Origin: Phoronis ovalis
Lineage: Eukaryota > Phoronida > Phoronidae
Reading direction: 5' to 3'
Length of the DNA: 17,149 nucleotides
NCBI GenBank assembly: GCA_028565635.1
Contig: JAOXYB010021592.1
Coordinates: forward strand, 1-17,149
Each line of letters starts with the position of its first letter. The first letter of the stretch is position 1. The position numbers were made by a program, and so were the translations under genes. Shown here piece by piece: positions 1 through 8,571 of the stretch. Below the pieces are notes generated by a model. The model worked only from the letters and a program-made list of their open reading frames with translations. It had not been told where the DNA came from and ran no database searches.

Positions 1-302
1 CATTGCTGTCGGACTGCCTTTAGTTGGTTCGTCGGAGAGGGGGTTGACTAGATCGTCAGGCTTACACCTAGACCAGTCGCCCATCACATCTCTAGCAGCT
101 CGACGCTGCACTGCTTGAAGCTTGTCGATGTTCTTGACTGTATGGGGATCCCATACGGAAGAAGAATACTCTAGAATGGGCCTGACAAAGGTGGTATATG
201 CCTTAGATCGAAAAGGGCGAGGGCAGCCTTTGGTATTTCTGCTGATAAAAGATCTTGCAGCATTCGCCTTCTTACAAGCCTTCTTAATGTGAATCCACTT
301 CC
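1..302 (-). mobile_element. Non-LTR retrotransposon RT C-terminal fragment
   Basis: One minus-strand frame is open for 99 codons and reads the typical end of a non-LTR reverse transcriptase: KKACKKANAARSF, then YTTFVRPILEYSSSVWDP, then NIDKLQAVQRRAARDVM. This RPxLEYxSxVWDP and VQRRAAR pattern is characteristic of CR1/Jockey-type ORF2 proteins. The homology stops near 300, where a W-x-x-H-I motif would normally be preceded by more RT sequence. The fragment runs off the left edge, so only a piece is visible and it is dead as a mobile element. Confidence 0.88.
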
Positions 303-430
303 TTGACCTTCCTGCCTGCAGTGCAGGCAAGCGATAGTAGGGTCATGTAGCCAGGGCTATCTTTGACCCTATTGCTGGCTATTAAAGCAGCGGAACCGTG
401 GGGTCTCATGGACCAGACACAAGTGGCCAG
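303..430. repeat. Unclassified repeat-like DNA joined to the LINE
   Basis: This stretch is clearly richer in G and C than the following DNA, which turns AT-rich after about 430. It contains a short perfect palindrome (gcctgca-g-tgcaggc, 314-328). The RT reading frame meets a stop near 346 and the residues between are not RT-like. It is probably part of another repeat, or of the LINE's rearranged flank. Confidence 0.35.
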
Positions 431-661
431 ACAGTATTAAAAAATGTTTCAATTTTGTTTTCATTTAAAAAAAAAATTGTTACAATATACAGTTCTGTCT
501 TAAATCTGACAGGTGAATTATAAATACAAGAATTATGAACATATATATTCTACGAATAAAAAGTACAGGTATGTAACTTTAAAAGTCCCAGATGATTACA
601 AAATGTGAGTCTAACAAATGAGATAAAAATATTAAGAAACATGGATACCACTACTAAGTCC
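431..661. other. AT-rich intergenic stretch, no gene seen
   Basis: It is AT-rich with an A10-type run near 467. I see no coding frame with similarity to anything, no RNA gene and no clear repeat. It separates the left-edge repeats from the 662-1569 element. Confidence 0.5.
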
Positions 662-689
662 TGGTTCATGACGTTCTGCACTAGCTCTT

Positions 690-845
690 GATCCCGGGGA
701 GTACTCAAGTTATTTTTTGGTGGGGGTGTGCAGCCCAGTTAAAAATTTTGGATTGGGTTTACTACCACAACCTAAAATTTTGGATTGGGTTCCACGGCAC
801 ATCCCCGTAGTCAAAAAAGTTTGAGCCGGTACCCTCCGGGCTCTT
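690..845. mobile_element. Insertion 1 within the left arm, flanked by GCTCTT
   Basis: This segment is missing from the matching right arm and is bordered by GCTCTT at 684-689 and 840-845, which reads as a 6-bp target-site duplication. Its own ends are loosely inverted: ggagtactcaag...gggggtgtgc against the complement of gcacatcccc...ggtaccctcc. A block aaattttggattgggtt occurs twice inside. It is non-coding and MITE-like. Confidence 0.65.
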
Positions 846-937
846 GCTAATCTGATTTGTGAGCTGTGCGAATAGTCATGGAAACTTACATAGCCAATTA
901 CAGTGAAAGTGCCCAAGCTTGGAAATCTATGTAATTC

Positions 938-1181
938 TCCGCTACGCGCTTAGGGTCTGTTTTTTGGCTAAAATCACGAATAGGGGTGGTTTTTTTGGAG
1001 ATGTGACACTTCGTTAGGTTTTTTTTCCCAAAAGTCACTTCCTTAAGGGTGTATTTTTAAAAAAACTCACTTCCTTAGGAGTGTATTTTTTACAGAATTT
1101 CACTTCGTTAGGGGCTTTTTTGAAAACCATGTTGGAACATGGGTACCCACTTTCATATTGACTGCCCCCTGGGTGTAATTC
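938..1181. mobile_element. Insertion 2 within the left arm, flanked by TGTAATTC
   Basis: The intact arm runs from ctatgtaattc straight into ctacc, but here 236 bp plus a second TGTAATTC intervene (copies at 930-937 and 1174-1181). This indicates a 7-8 bp target-site duplication. The insert contains four copies of CACTTC(G/C)TTA(G/A)G at 1007, 1036, 1068 and 1101, spaced 29-33 bp and separated by T-rich tracts. It is a short non-autonomous element with an internal minisatellite; the superfamily is not determined. Confidence 0.7.
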
Positions 1182-1569
1182 CTACGGAATGAGTTCATAT
1201 ATCAGCGTCCAGATACTCTCTCATTATCCAACTTCAACTCCCACTATTTCTATAGCTATTGCAACTCCTGCGCTGGCACCCAGAGGGATGGGTACTTGTC
1301 AAAAAACTGGGTTGGTGTGTGAGGCCCAGGGTAAAACAAGCTTACTGCTTGGTAAAAACTGAATTCCAGAGTTTCAAATGGTGAAGGGAGTAGTTGAAGT
1401 TGGATAATCAGAGAGTATCTGGACAGTGATGTATGAACTAATTCGGTAGGAATTACATAGATTTCCAAGTTTGGGCGTTTTCACTGTAATTGGCTATGTA
1501 AGTTTACATGGCTGTTCGCACAGCTCACAAGTCAGATTATTAAGAGCTAGTGCAGAACGTCATGAACCA

Positions 1570-1884
1570 TGACAAGGATACGACAAAACCTGTTACAGTA
1601 TGATTTCTGGTCGACTGTTTACAACCAACACAATCGGCATTAAAGATAAATTCCTAATCAGCTCTTACCGACCTAACAAAGGTTCTTAATAAAGGGTTTA
1701 ACACCTTATTGATTCTTTTGAGGCGTACTGTAGACATTGAATCTGTCAATCCCTTCATATGCTACAAATTAAATGCCATACAACGGTGTCGGAACAGAAC
1801 CTCTCTATAGTTTTTTGGTAAATATTTTTGTATTTGTGGTTTAAGAAAATGTGTAAAGAGTGTATTATAATTGCAATAACCCCA
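1570..1884. other. AMACR upstream region, no distinct motif
   Basis: This AT-rich DNA lies between the inverted-repeat element and the AMACR start and should hold the promoter, unless a 5' UTR intron moves it further up. I see no convincing TATA box at a sensible distance and no conserved element I can name. Confidence 0.3.
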
Positions 1885-1898
1885 CATCTTTTTTTTAG
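1885..1898 (+). promoter_or_regulatory. Candidate 3' splice acceptor 22 nt before AMACR ATG
   Basis: A T-rich tract ending ttttttttag lies just before the start codon, leaving a short aatattcacatgaaacttaag leader. It looks like a true acceptor. It could close an intron in the 5' UTR or receive a trans-spliced leader, as occurs in several invertebrate groups. The short leader contains an out-of-frame ATG. Confidence 0.4.
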
Positions 1899-1920
1899 AA
1901 TATTCACATGAAACTTAAGA

Positions 1921-2028
1921 ATGGCTTTGAGAGGACTAAAAGTAATTGAATTAGCTGGCTTAGCTCCTGCACCTTTTTGTGGTATGATTTTGGCGGACTT
2001 TGGTGCTAGGGTGATAAGAATAGATAAG
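1921..2028 (+). CDS. AMACR: AMACR exon 1 (residues 1-36)
   Basis: This exon holds the start codon and 36 whole codons, and ends at the donor AAG|gtaaga in phase 0. It covers the first beta strand and the CoA-binding start of the fold, with [19 protein letters not shown] as the hallmark. The ATG is kept because it aligns with the start of vertebrate AMACR (MAL.G..V.EL.GLAP) and its context, aagaATGG, is favourable. Confidence 0.95.
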
Positions 2029-5000
2029 GTAAGAACTCAGAAAATAGCTGTAAACAATTAGTAGGCCTATCGGTAATAATTACGCTATGGGAGCAACACT
2101 TGTTGAAAAGTTATAAGTACGTAAAATGTCATAGAATACTTTAATGCCTAGAAGGTAAATTATGAAACAACATTATTATTGTCGGGAGCATAAAAGTGTA
2201 CGGTAAATGTGAATAGGCACGAACAAAGGGAATTCACACGTCTTATGAACAACAGATCCAAATGTCGATCTCTAACCTACGCCTATATATGTGGGGGCTT
2301 ACCACTATGCAGTATAGATATCAAATCACAACATTATTTTGTTATATACATATTTTATTGGATCATGACTGTAATTAGATTTAATATGTGGCCCAAATTT
2401 GATCTGATTAATAAACATAAGCATTCTTGGGACTCTGTGGAAGGGCTGTCACCTTTTTTATCATCTCTGGTTGTAGCCCATTACTGCTTGTGACGGCCGG
2501 GTTGCCAAAATGCTTACAACAGGGAAATTCTTTCAAAAAACTTTCAGACATTTTTTCTCATTTTTATACTCATTCACATATGTCTCTTGTAGGTTTTCTG
2601 TAGACTTTTCAATTTTTTTTTACATAAGGACAGTTGTTTTGACAGTCTTAAAACTAAGCCATCACTTCTATATCATACAGAATATATTCTAGGGGCATAC
2701 TGGACGATGATGATCACACCATTAATCTTATTTATCGCTAGATGGTAGTCGCTGCATTAATCGTGTAACATGGCTCTCAACATAGTCACTATTTCTAATC
2801 CAAGTAATTTGGAAAAAAATCATTACTGTTACACAAAGTAAAATGAAAAACATAATCTCTCAAAGTATGTTGAGTATCTGTCTGCCAATCCATACTTCTT
2901 GTTAGATATAATAGACTGCTTTCCAAAAAGTATGTTTTTATCTTTGGGTACTTAACAGAGGATATATTTTTGGCTATCATGTGATTATAGCGTGGGTTTA
3001 GGTTTTGAGACCTTTGTGTTTTAAAGTGACCTTAAAAAGTGAGTCAAATATCGATCCAAAACTGTACCTTCTTCGTAGTCGTCAATTTTTTTGTTGCCAA
3101 TCCCTTCAAAACTTCCCTCCCTTCCAAAACATATCCCGTGCCCCAGATTATTTGAGAAAATACAGTATTAAAAATAATGCGGGTGTGAAATTACTGTAAC
3201 CATAATTAAAATGCCTATACAATAGGAACGTTTTAGAGCTGATAAGTATGGAATTCCTTTGCTAGACTTATCTATTTTAACTTTCAGACCAATCATCACA
3301 TTTCGCTAGACACAGCAGCACGAGGAAAGCGATCCATTGCTATAGACTTAAAATCCTCTGAAGGAGTGAATACAGTAAAAAGGCTGTGCTCTGATGCTGA
3401 TGTTTTGGTAGAGCCATTCAGAAAAGGTGAGAACCAATAAGTCCACATTCTATTTGGTTTGTCTGCTGCTATTTCTTTTATCATGATCAACGCCAATGAC
3501 ACAATTTAATAGGAATTTGTGACTTTCTGTAAATCATTGTAGCATAGTTGATGTTGTCTAGAGATTGGGAAGATGATATTCAATGCAGATTTACTAATGG
3601 ATATTTATTATCTTTGACTAATTCATGTATAACATGTGACATATATAGAGTCTTTGTATTTGTTCTTCCTTTATTCCTTCCATAAGCTACCATATCATGT
3701 TGTACTTAAAAAAAACGGCTCTGAAAATGCTTCCACTATTTGGCAATATTAAACACTCTTAGTATAATACATCCTTCTGGATGACGACTTGGAACTGCAG
3801 TATATCATATATATCAGTAATCTATCTCTACAGCAGACAAAGTACTTCCTTGATGTAAGTCTTGGTTGGAAGTCCTTGAAAAGTCCCTAGTCATGCTATT
3901 TATACTATAACTTATTTACATGTAATTACCACACAACAAAAGAACTGGTTTATGTCTAGTTGTTGTGAACCTGTATATTATTCAATACAACCCATATACC
4001 ATTCAATACAACAATCATACTCTATGGGCCATGGTGAAGTACTTTTTTAAGTGATTGTACTAATGTATCATGGAAATAGTCATGACTACTCTGTTTAGCA
4101 TTTTTATTTAAATGTGCTTTTCCTCTAGTAAATGTACCTTTTCTTTTTTGGGATTTAAAACAATGAAACTAACAATGAAAGCTTAGTTGCAGAGTACATT
4201 TTAATTGATTCTTGCTTTCATAATCCTTCGAAGCATGTTGAAATAATATTCAATCAAGTAAGTGTACCAGCAGATAGTTATTATGTAATCATAATATAAT
4301 GTAGTAAAAAATTATGAGAGCTAGTTTAGTTGTGCTGTTACAAGTACAGTCGGATATCATGAAGTCAAGTGTAAAATTTATCTTGAGGAAATTAAAACAT
4401 TTTTATTTCAGTAAGCATTATTGCAAAAAAGCATCTAGATCACAAAAAGGAAAGATAAATTTAGCTTAGTTATAAACATTAAAGTGAGTAGTCATATCTA
4501 TTTACATCATGCTTTAATTTCATAGGAAAGGGGACATTTGACATTTGAGTTTAAGGCATGTTGTGAGCAGCCGAATTGGGGTACTGGAACATATTTTCCA
4601 GGATTTTTTTTGTTGAATATTTGGTGCCTGATTGATTTACAATCCGATGCAGGTTGGGACATTCAGAACCTGCGATAGAGTAAGCAACAACCAGACAAAA
4701 ACTGGTACAGTTGGCGAGCAGTTTGAAAATTAGTTATGTAAATTTTAAAAATACATATTGGTAGAATGATTTCATACTAGTAAGTTCACAAGTTTCTTTT
4801 CAATTTGAATTTCGTAAATTAACAGTTTTAGTTTTTGCATATTGAATTTTTCAGGGGTGATGGAAAAACTTGGCCTTGGTCCTGAAGTAATGATGCAGGT
4901 TAACCCTCTTCTAGTATATGCGCGACTCACTGGTTTTGGTCAAGCAGGACCATATTCTCACATGGCAGGCCATGACATAAATTACTTAGCAGTTTCAGGT

Positions 5001-8000
5001 TATGTACCTTTTTCTCTCAGGCATTTTGCTTTATGGGGTCAACAAAACTATGAAAATGTTTATTATAAGACTATGTTACTTGATGATAAATCACAAAGCA
5101 GTCCAGTTCATATATTACATAGGTAGTATTAGAAGAGCACCCGGGTATTAGTCTAGAAAAACAGTCACAAATTCCTGATCAATTTCCTTGATCAGAAGAA
5201 ATTTCTTTGTCCCTCAGTTTTCACACTTTGGGAGTTGAAGTAGTGACTTAGAAATATAAATATGCTGGCTATAGTCTCTTAATTGTTTCACATCTGTTCA
5301 AAATTCTTGCAGGATTATGATTACTAATAGGCAAACCACATATAAGCTGCAATGTGTTAGGAATCCTAGGGATTTAATAGATATCTGACATGATTGCAAA
5401 TGTCTTGTTAGCTGTTAGTATAGCTTAATTGGCAGTAAAATGTTTTGGTAAGGAATTTGACAGGAGCACAAAATTATTTCACAGGAGTGTTATCAAAGCT
5501 TGGTCGAGCCCATGAGAAACCTTATGCTCCAATAAATCTTCTGGCTGACTTTGCTGGAGGTGGCATGTTATGTGCCCTTGGTATAGTGATGGCATTATTC
5601 GAGCGCAGCAAATCAAACAAGGGACAAGTTATAGACAGCAATATGGTGGAGGGATCAGCATATGTTGGTAATTAAGTTTCTTTTACATTTTATGAATATG
5701 GTGAACACAATGAAATCAAAACTACTACACATCTGATCAATAAAATCACAGTTAAAGGATTTGTGATTTGGAGCTACTTTGTGTTTTAAACAAAATATTA
5801 CGATTTTTCCATGAACATGTTTAAAATCATATTAATGTCTTTAATTTACATTAAACATATAGTTTATATGCTAGACAGTTAGGAACAGGGTATTTTCATA
5901 TTTATAGGTTGCAAGTCTCATCCCAAGGATTATTATGAGAAATTGTAAGATTTGAGGGATAGCCCAATCATTTAATGGACTGAAAAATATCATTTTTTGT
6001 TCAAAGACCATTTAAGAAGTTAGAGTAAATTATCATGTTATTTATTTTGAAGCTAAGTTTACAAATAAAACTTTAGTATTAAAAATGCTATTAAGTATTT
6101 TGCATGATGCAAATTTCTCACGTGATTGTAACACAGATGAATGAGGAATTAATTGTAAGCGTTTTCAGATAATTAAAAGAAACTTTCAAAACAAAATGTT
6201 TATATAACAGGCCTACCTAACCAGCGTAGACTCGAACCATCAATCCGCATTCGCGGGACTGTTTCCTACCATTCAAACTCATTTTCCAGGATTCGCACCA
6301 AAATTCCTGCTACTCGAACCGTCATTTCTGTAGACTCTCGTAAGTTGCTGGGAACTCGCAGATTTCCGTAGACTCGGACACTTTCCTACCGTTCGGAAAT
6401 AATAAATACCGCGGAAACTGACGAATGTATTTCCGTGAACTCGGTCACGTAATGCAAAATCCAAACCAGATCGAACTTTACTCCAGTCACTTTCTTAGCC
6501 CGGGTTTTTTACTCTGAGTAAAAATAATTATTGTTTGAAGTAAGTATGCTTAGTACAATCTACCTAATATGATTGACAATCTATGTCTCTATACGGCCAG
6601 ATCAAAGGAAAGTGTATCAATGTAGTAAACAGGGCATAACCATACTGTTGTACGGGGCTGTTGTGTTCAATTAAGTCTTCAAATAATTTTCTTTATTATG
6701 ATCAGTTCAGTTAACAGCGTAAATAAGTCAGTTAGTTTTGGCCCAATTTTATATGGCCCTTAAAAATGTGGAATATTAATTCTTAGAAAACCATATATAA
6801 GTATAGAGCACCATAAAGATTTTTTAAACCGTGAGAAAGCCACACCCCTTTTGTTACTATTGTTCTGCACAAGACCTGTCAGTGTCAAACTGATGGCATA
6901 TACAAAGGATATTCGCCAGTTTCCATAACAGAGAAAGCCCGTATGTATTATTTCTAAATCGTAGAAAATTATCCGAGTCTACGGAAATCTGTGCGAGTTC
7001 CCGGCAACTTATGCGAGTCTACGGAAATGACGGTTTGAGTAGCAGGAATTTTGGTGCGAAACCCGGAAAATGGGTTCTAATGGTAGGAAACAGGTCCGCG
7101 AATATGGATTGACGGTTCGAGTCTATGCTGGTTAGGTAGGCCTGTACAAGTAGATTATCAGTCTGTCGCCGAATTTAGACTTTTTTAAATAGTTACTACT
7201 GCAGCCTTTGGCACCGGTTAGTATACATACAATTAAGGCTGAAATTTACTGCAGCTAGGTAGGCCAACAGCAGTGAACAGGAACCATCTGTGAAACTAAC
7301 AATTTAATTTTTTCAAGCATCATGGTTATGGCGATCAAGCGACATGCCAATATGGGGTCAAGAAAGAGGTCAGAACGTACTTGATGGTGGTGCTCCCTTT
7401 TATGATACGTATAAAACGAAAGATGAAAAATATGTTGCTGTAGGTGCATTAGAGCCACAATTTTACAGAGCACTAACTTCAGGTAAGATACTGAAGCATA
7501 AAAAATTCAACTCACAAACCCATAATAACACTTTTAAAATGGTCAATTCATCCATACAACATTTAGTCACTTACTGACTATTGAATATTGAACTAAACTA
7601 TCCTTTTAACTTTATAGCATATGTTAACCTGATGATCCAGAAACTGACCCTCAACAAAGTTGAATGTTCTCTACCACCATATTCTAAAATCACATAATTC
7701 TTGAAGTCACACAAGTTCATTTCCCTGCAATTTCTTGAGATAGAGACTATAAAAAGTGTATCACTATTATTCAGATACTAAATTTTTGTTAAAGTGAATT
7801 TTGCAGTTTGAAACTTATCAAATGTTGAGAGTGATGCTAATATGGTTACAGGTGATTGCTTCTTTTTTGAAGGACTTGGCTTAACGGAAGACGACATGCT
7901 CCAGAGTGATAACTTTGAAGAACAGAGTCAAAAGTTCACTAAAATATTCTCTTCTAAAACACAAAAGGAATGGTGCTCTATATTTGATGGAACTGATGCT

Positions 8001-8279
8001 TGTGTGACACCAGTTGTTGCTATGCAAGAAGCTGCTCATGATCCACACAACAAAAGTAGGAACTCGTTTGTAGCAGATGAACAAGGCAAGTTTCAGCCAA
8101 GACCAGCCCCTGTTTTGTCACGAACTCCAGGTGCTGTGACTTCGTTTAACAACCCTCGCGTAGGACAACACACAAAGGATATTTTATTGGAGGCTGGTTA
8201 TAATGAAGAAGAAATAAGAATATTAACAGAGCAAGGGGTTGTAGAGCTTGATACAACAGCCCCTAAGCCAAAACTGTAG
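1921..8279 (+). CDS. AMACR: Alpha-methylacyl-CoA racemase, six coding exons
   Basis: This gene encodes an enzyme that interconverts (R)- and (S)-2-methylacyl-CoA esters, which lets branched-chain fatty acids and bile-acid-type side chains enter beta-oxidation in peroxisomes and mitochondria. Joining 1921-2028, 3288-3426, 4855-4998, 5485-5667, 7318-7482 and 7873-8279 gives 381 residues, against 382 in human AMACR. All introns are GT-AG and the phases agree: 0 after exon 1, then 1 at every later junction. The protein starts [16 protein letters not shown] and belongs to CoA-transferase family III. The catalytic residues known from the family fall at the human positions: His122 in GHDINYL, Asp152 in [10 protein letters not shown] and Glu237 in GALEPQFY. 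The conserved [11 protein letters not shown] lies at residues 284-294. The C-terminus is PKL, a weak PTS1-like tripeptide. The start ATG has A at -3 and G at +4. Seen: exons, motifs and phases. Known: family chemistry. Inferred: peroxisomal location. Confidence 0.96.
2029..3287 (+). other. AMACR: AMACR intron 1, 1.26 kb
   Basis: It is bounded by gtaaga and ctttcag. It is AT-rich and unremarkable. Open frames up to 94 codons exist but have no recognisable domains and no matching splice signals. Confidence 0.85.
3288..3426 (+). CDS. AMACR: AMACR exon 2 (residues 37-83)
   Basis: The acceptor is ctttcag|ACC and the donor is AAAAG|gtgaga. The translation contains [12 protein letters not shown] and [13 protein letters not shown], which match the family's GKRS-LDLK and DVLLEPFR-G blocks. 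The exon begins in phase 0 and ends in phase 1; the split glycine codon is completed by exon 3. Confidence 0.95.
3427..4854 (+). other. AMACR: AMACR intron 2, 1.43 kb
   Basis: It is bounded by gtgaga and ttttcag. The only structure noticed is a two-copy 21-bp direct repeat with attcaatacaac at 3981-3992 and 4002-4013. The rest is AT-rich with no coding similarity. Confidence 0.85.
4855..4998 (+). CDS. AMACR: AMACR exon 3 (residues 83-131), catalytic His
   Basis: The acceptor is tttttcag|GGGTG and the donor is TTTCAG|gttatg. It encodes [23 protein letters not shown] and the catalytic motif [12 protein letters not shown], with His122. The reading frame stays open for another 127 bp into intron 3, which is not AMACR-like and is intronic read-through. 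The donor matches the position where exon 4 resumes the conserved SGVLSK sequence. Confidence 0.95.
4999..5484 (+). other. AMACR: AMACR intron 3 with a small perfect hairpin
   Basis: It is bounded by gttatg and cacag. It includes a perfect stem-loop, CTGATCAA-tttcc-TTGATCAG at 5175-5195. An 8-bp stem can easily arise by chance in AT-rich DNA, so no function is claimed. Confidence 0.8.
5485..5667 (+). CDS. AMACR: AMACR exon 4 (residues 131-192), catalytic Asp
   Basis: The acceptor is ttatttcacag|GAGTG and the donor is TATGTTG|gtaatt. It encodes [15 protein letters not shown] with catalytic Asp152, then [14 protein letters not shown] and [16 protein letters not shown], all standard AMACR blocks. 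It starts and ends in phase 1. Confidence 0.95.
6207..7145. mobile_element. Foldback element with 186-bp inverted arms in AMACR intron 4
   Basis: The left arm (6207-6392) begins ACAGGCCTACCTAACCAGC and the right arm (6960-7145) ends with its inverted copy. Most positions match by eye along the full arms. Each arm carries the motif cgtagactcg or a close variant three times, and ttcctacc twice, so the arms are built from shorter repeats. The 567-bp middle is AT-rich, with no transposase frame. The target-site duplication is unclear. The host intron runs 5668-7317 with intact splice sites; its left 540 bp hold nothing notable. Confidence 0.85.
7318..7482 (+). CDS. AMACR: AMACR exon 5 (residues 192-247)
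   Basis: The acceptor is tttttcaag|CATCATGG and the donor is ACTTCAG|gtaaga. It encodes [16 protein letters not shown] and [12 protein letters not shown]; Glu237 corresponds to the third catalytic residue of the family. It lies 172 bp downstream of the right arm of the foldback element in intron 4, and the exon itself is intact. Confidence 0.95.
7483..7872 (+). other. AMACR: AMACR intron 5 with two possible acceptors
   Basis: It is bounded by gtaaga and ttttttgaag. An upstream acceptor ggttacag at 7844-7851 is a stronger-looking CAG site and keeps the frame. No repeat or other gene is seen inside. Confidence 0.8.
7873..8279 (+). CDS. AMACR: AMACR exon 6 (residues 247-381), stop codon
   Basis: The chosen acceptor is cttcttttttgaag|GACTTGG, because the resulting [10 protein letters not shown] aligns directly with human KGLGLKSDEL. 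A second acceptor 21 nt upstream (ggttacag|GTGATT, exon start 7852) is also in frame and would add seven residues, GDCFFFE. The exon encodes [16 protein letters not shown], a [11 protein letters not shown] block and a helical C-terminus, ending PKPKL before TAG. Confidence 0.93.
8183..8188 (-). terminator. Candidate CCDC112 poly(A) signal inside AMACR exon 6
   Basis: TTTATT on the plus strand gives AATAAA on the minus strand, the first canonical hexamer downstream of the CCDC112 stop, about 350 nt away. If it is used, the CCDC112 mRNA overlaps AMACR coding sequence in antisense. Variant hexamers lie closer to the stop. Confidence 0.35.
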
Positions 8280-8537
8280 ATTCGTCATTAATTTTATCAG
8301 ATGCATACATTTATATCACATAGCTTCCATCATTTACAATGCTTGATGTTTCTTTCTGAACAAATATTACTATTTACAATGCAAGTAATAATATAAACCA
8401 TGTACTATAATTATTTATGTTAACAATTTATGGCTTAAAATTTAAGATACTGCATTATTTTGAAGTCTATGAAATGTTCTTTAGCAATCACATTCAATGT
8501 TATCAAAGAACAAATGTATAGCTAGTAGATCATCTTA
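8280..8537. other. Gap between convergent stop codons, shared 3' UTR space
   Basis: The 258 bp between the AMACR TAG and the CCDC112 TGA carry only variant poly(A) signals: AATAAT/TATAAA at 8387-8397 on the plus strand and TATAAA at 8310-8315 on the minus strand. Both genes must end transcription here or inside each other. Confidence 0.7.
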
Positions 8538-8571
8538 TCAGCTCAGTCCTTGTCTCCAACTAGGTACAGCT
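8538..8571 (-). CDS. CCDC112: CCDC112 last coding exon (RAVPSWRQG)
   Basis: This is a very small terminal coding exon: one base completing an Arg codon, ten codons (AVPSWRQGLS) and TGA, after the acceptor tctttccag. The human protein has RAIPTWRQG at the same place, so the match is convincing despite the size. It lies just downstream of the AMACR stop codon on the opposite strand, inside the probable AMACR 3' UTR. Confidence 0.93.

Larger units (their letters stand above)
662..1569. mobile_element. Foldback/MITE-like inverted-repeat element, doubly interrupted
   Basis: The two ends are inverted copies. The left end TGGTTCATGACGTTCTGCAC pairs with the complement of the right end finishing at 1569. 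The right arm (about 1385-1569) is continuous. The left arm is the same sequence in three pieces: 662-689, 846-937 and 1182-1242. The pieces are separated by two insertions that the right arm lacks. The arms surround a loop of roughly 140 bp. No transposase frame is present, so it is non-autonomous. No flanking target duplication is obvious. It sits about 350 bp upstream of the AMACR start codon. Confidence 0.8.

Noticed and set aside
2209-2493. 94-codon open frame on the plus strand in AMACR intron 1
   Set aside because: It begins with a GTG, has no recognised domain and lies between two exons proven by homology; composition is that of translated AT-rich intron.
4999-5126. Continuation of the AMACR exon 3 frame past its donor
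   Set aside because: The residues after VSG do not match the family, and exon 4 resumes the conserved SGVLSK sequence, so this is intron read-through.
6279-6464. 61-codon minus-strand frame in the foldback element's left arm
   Set aside because: It falls in a non-coding inverted repeat and has no transposase-like motif.
7255-7473. 72-codon minus-strand frame over AMACR exon 5
   Set aside because: It is the antisense shadow of a conserved exon.
7881-8084. 67-codon minus-strand frame over AMACR exon 6
   Set aside because: Antisense shadow of the exon; no independent signal.
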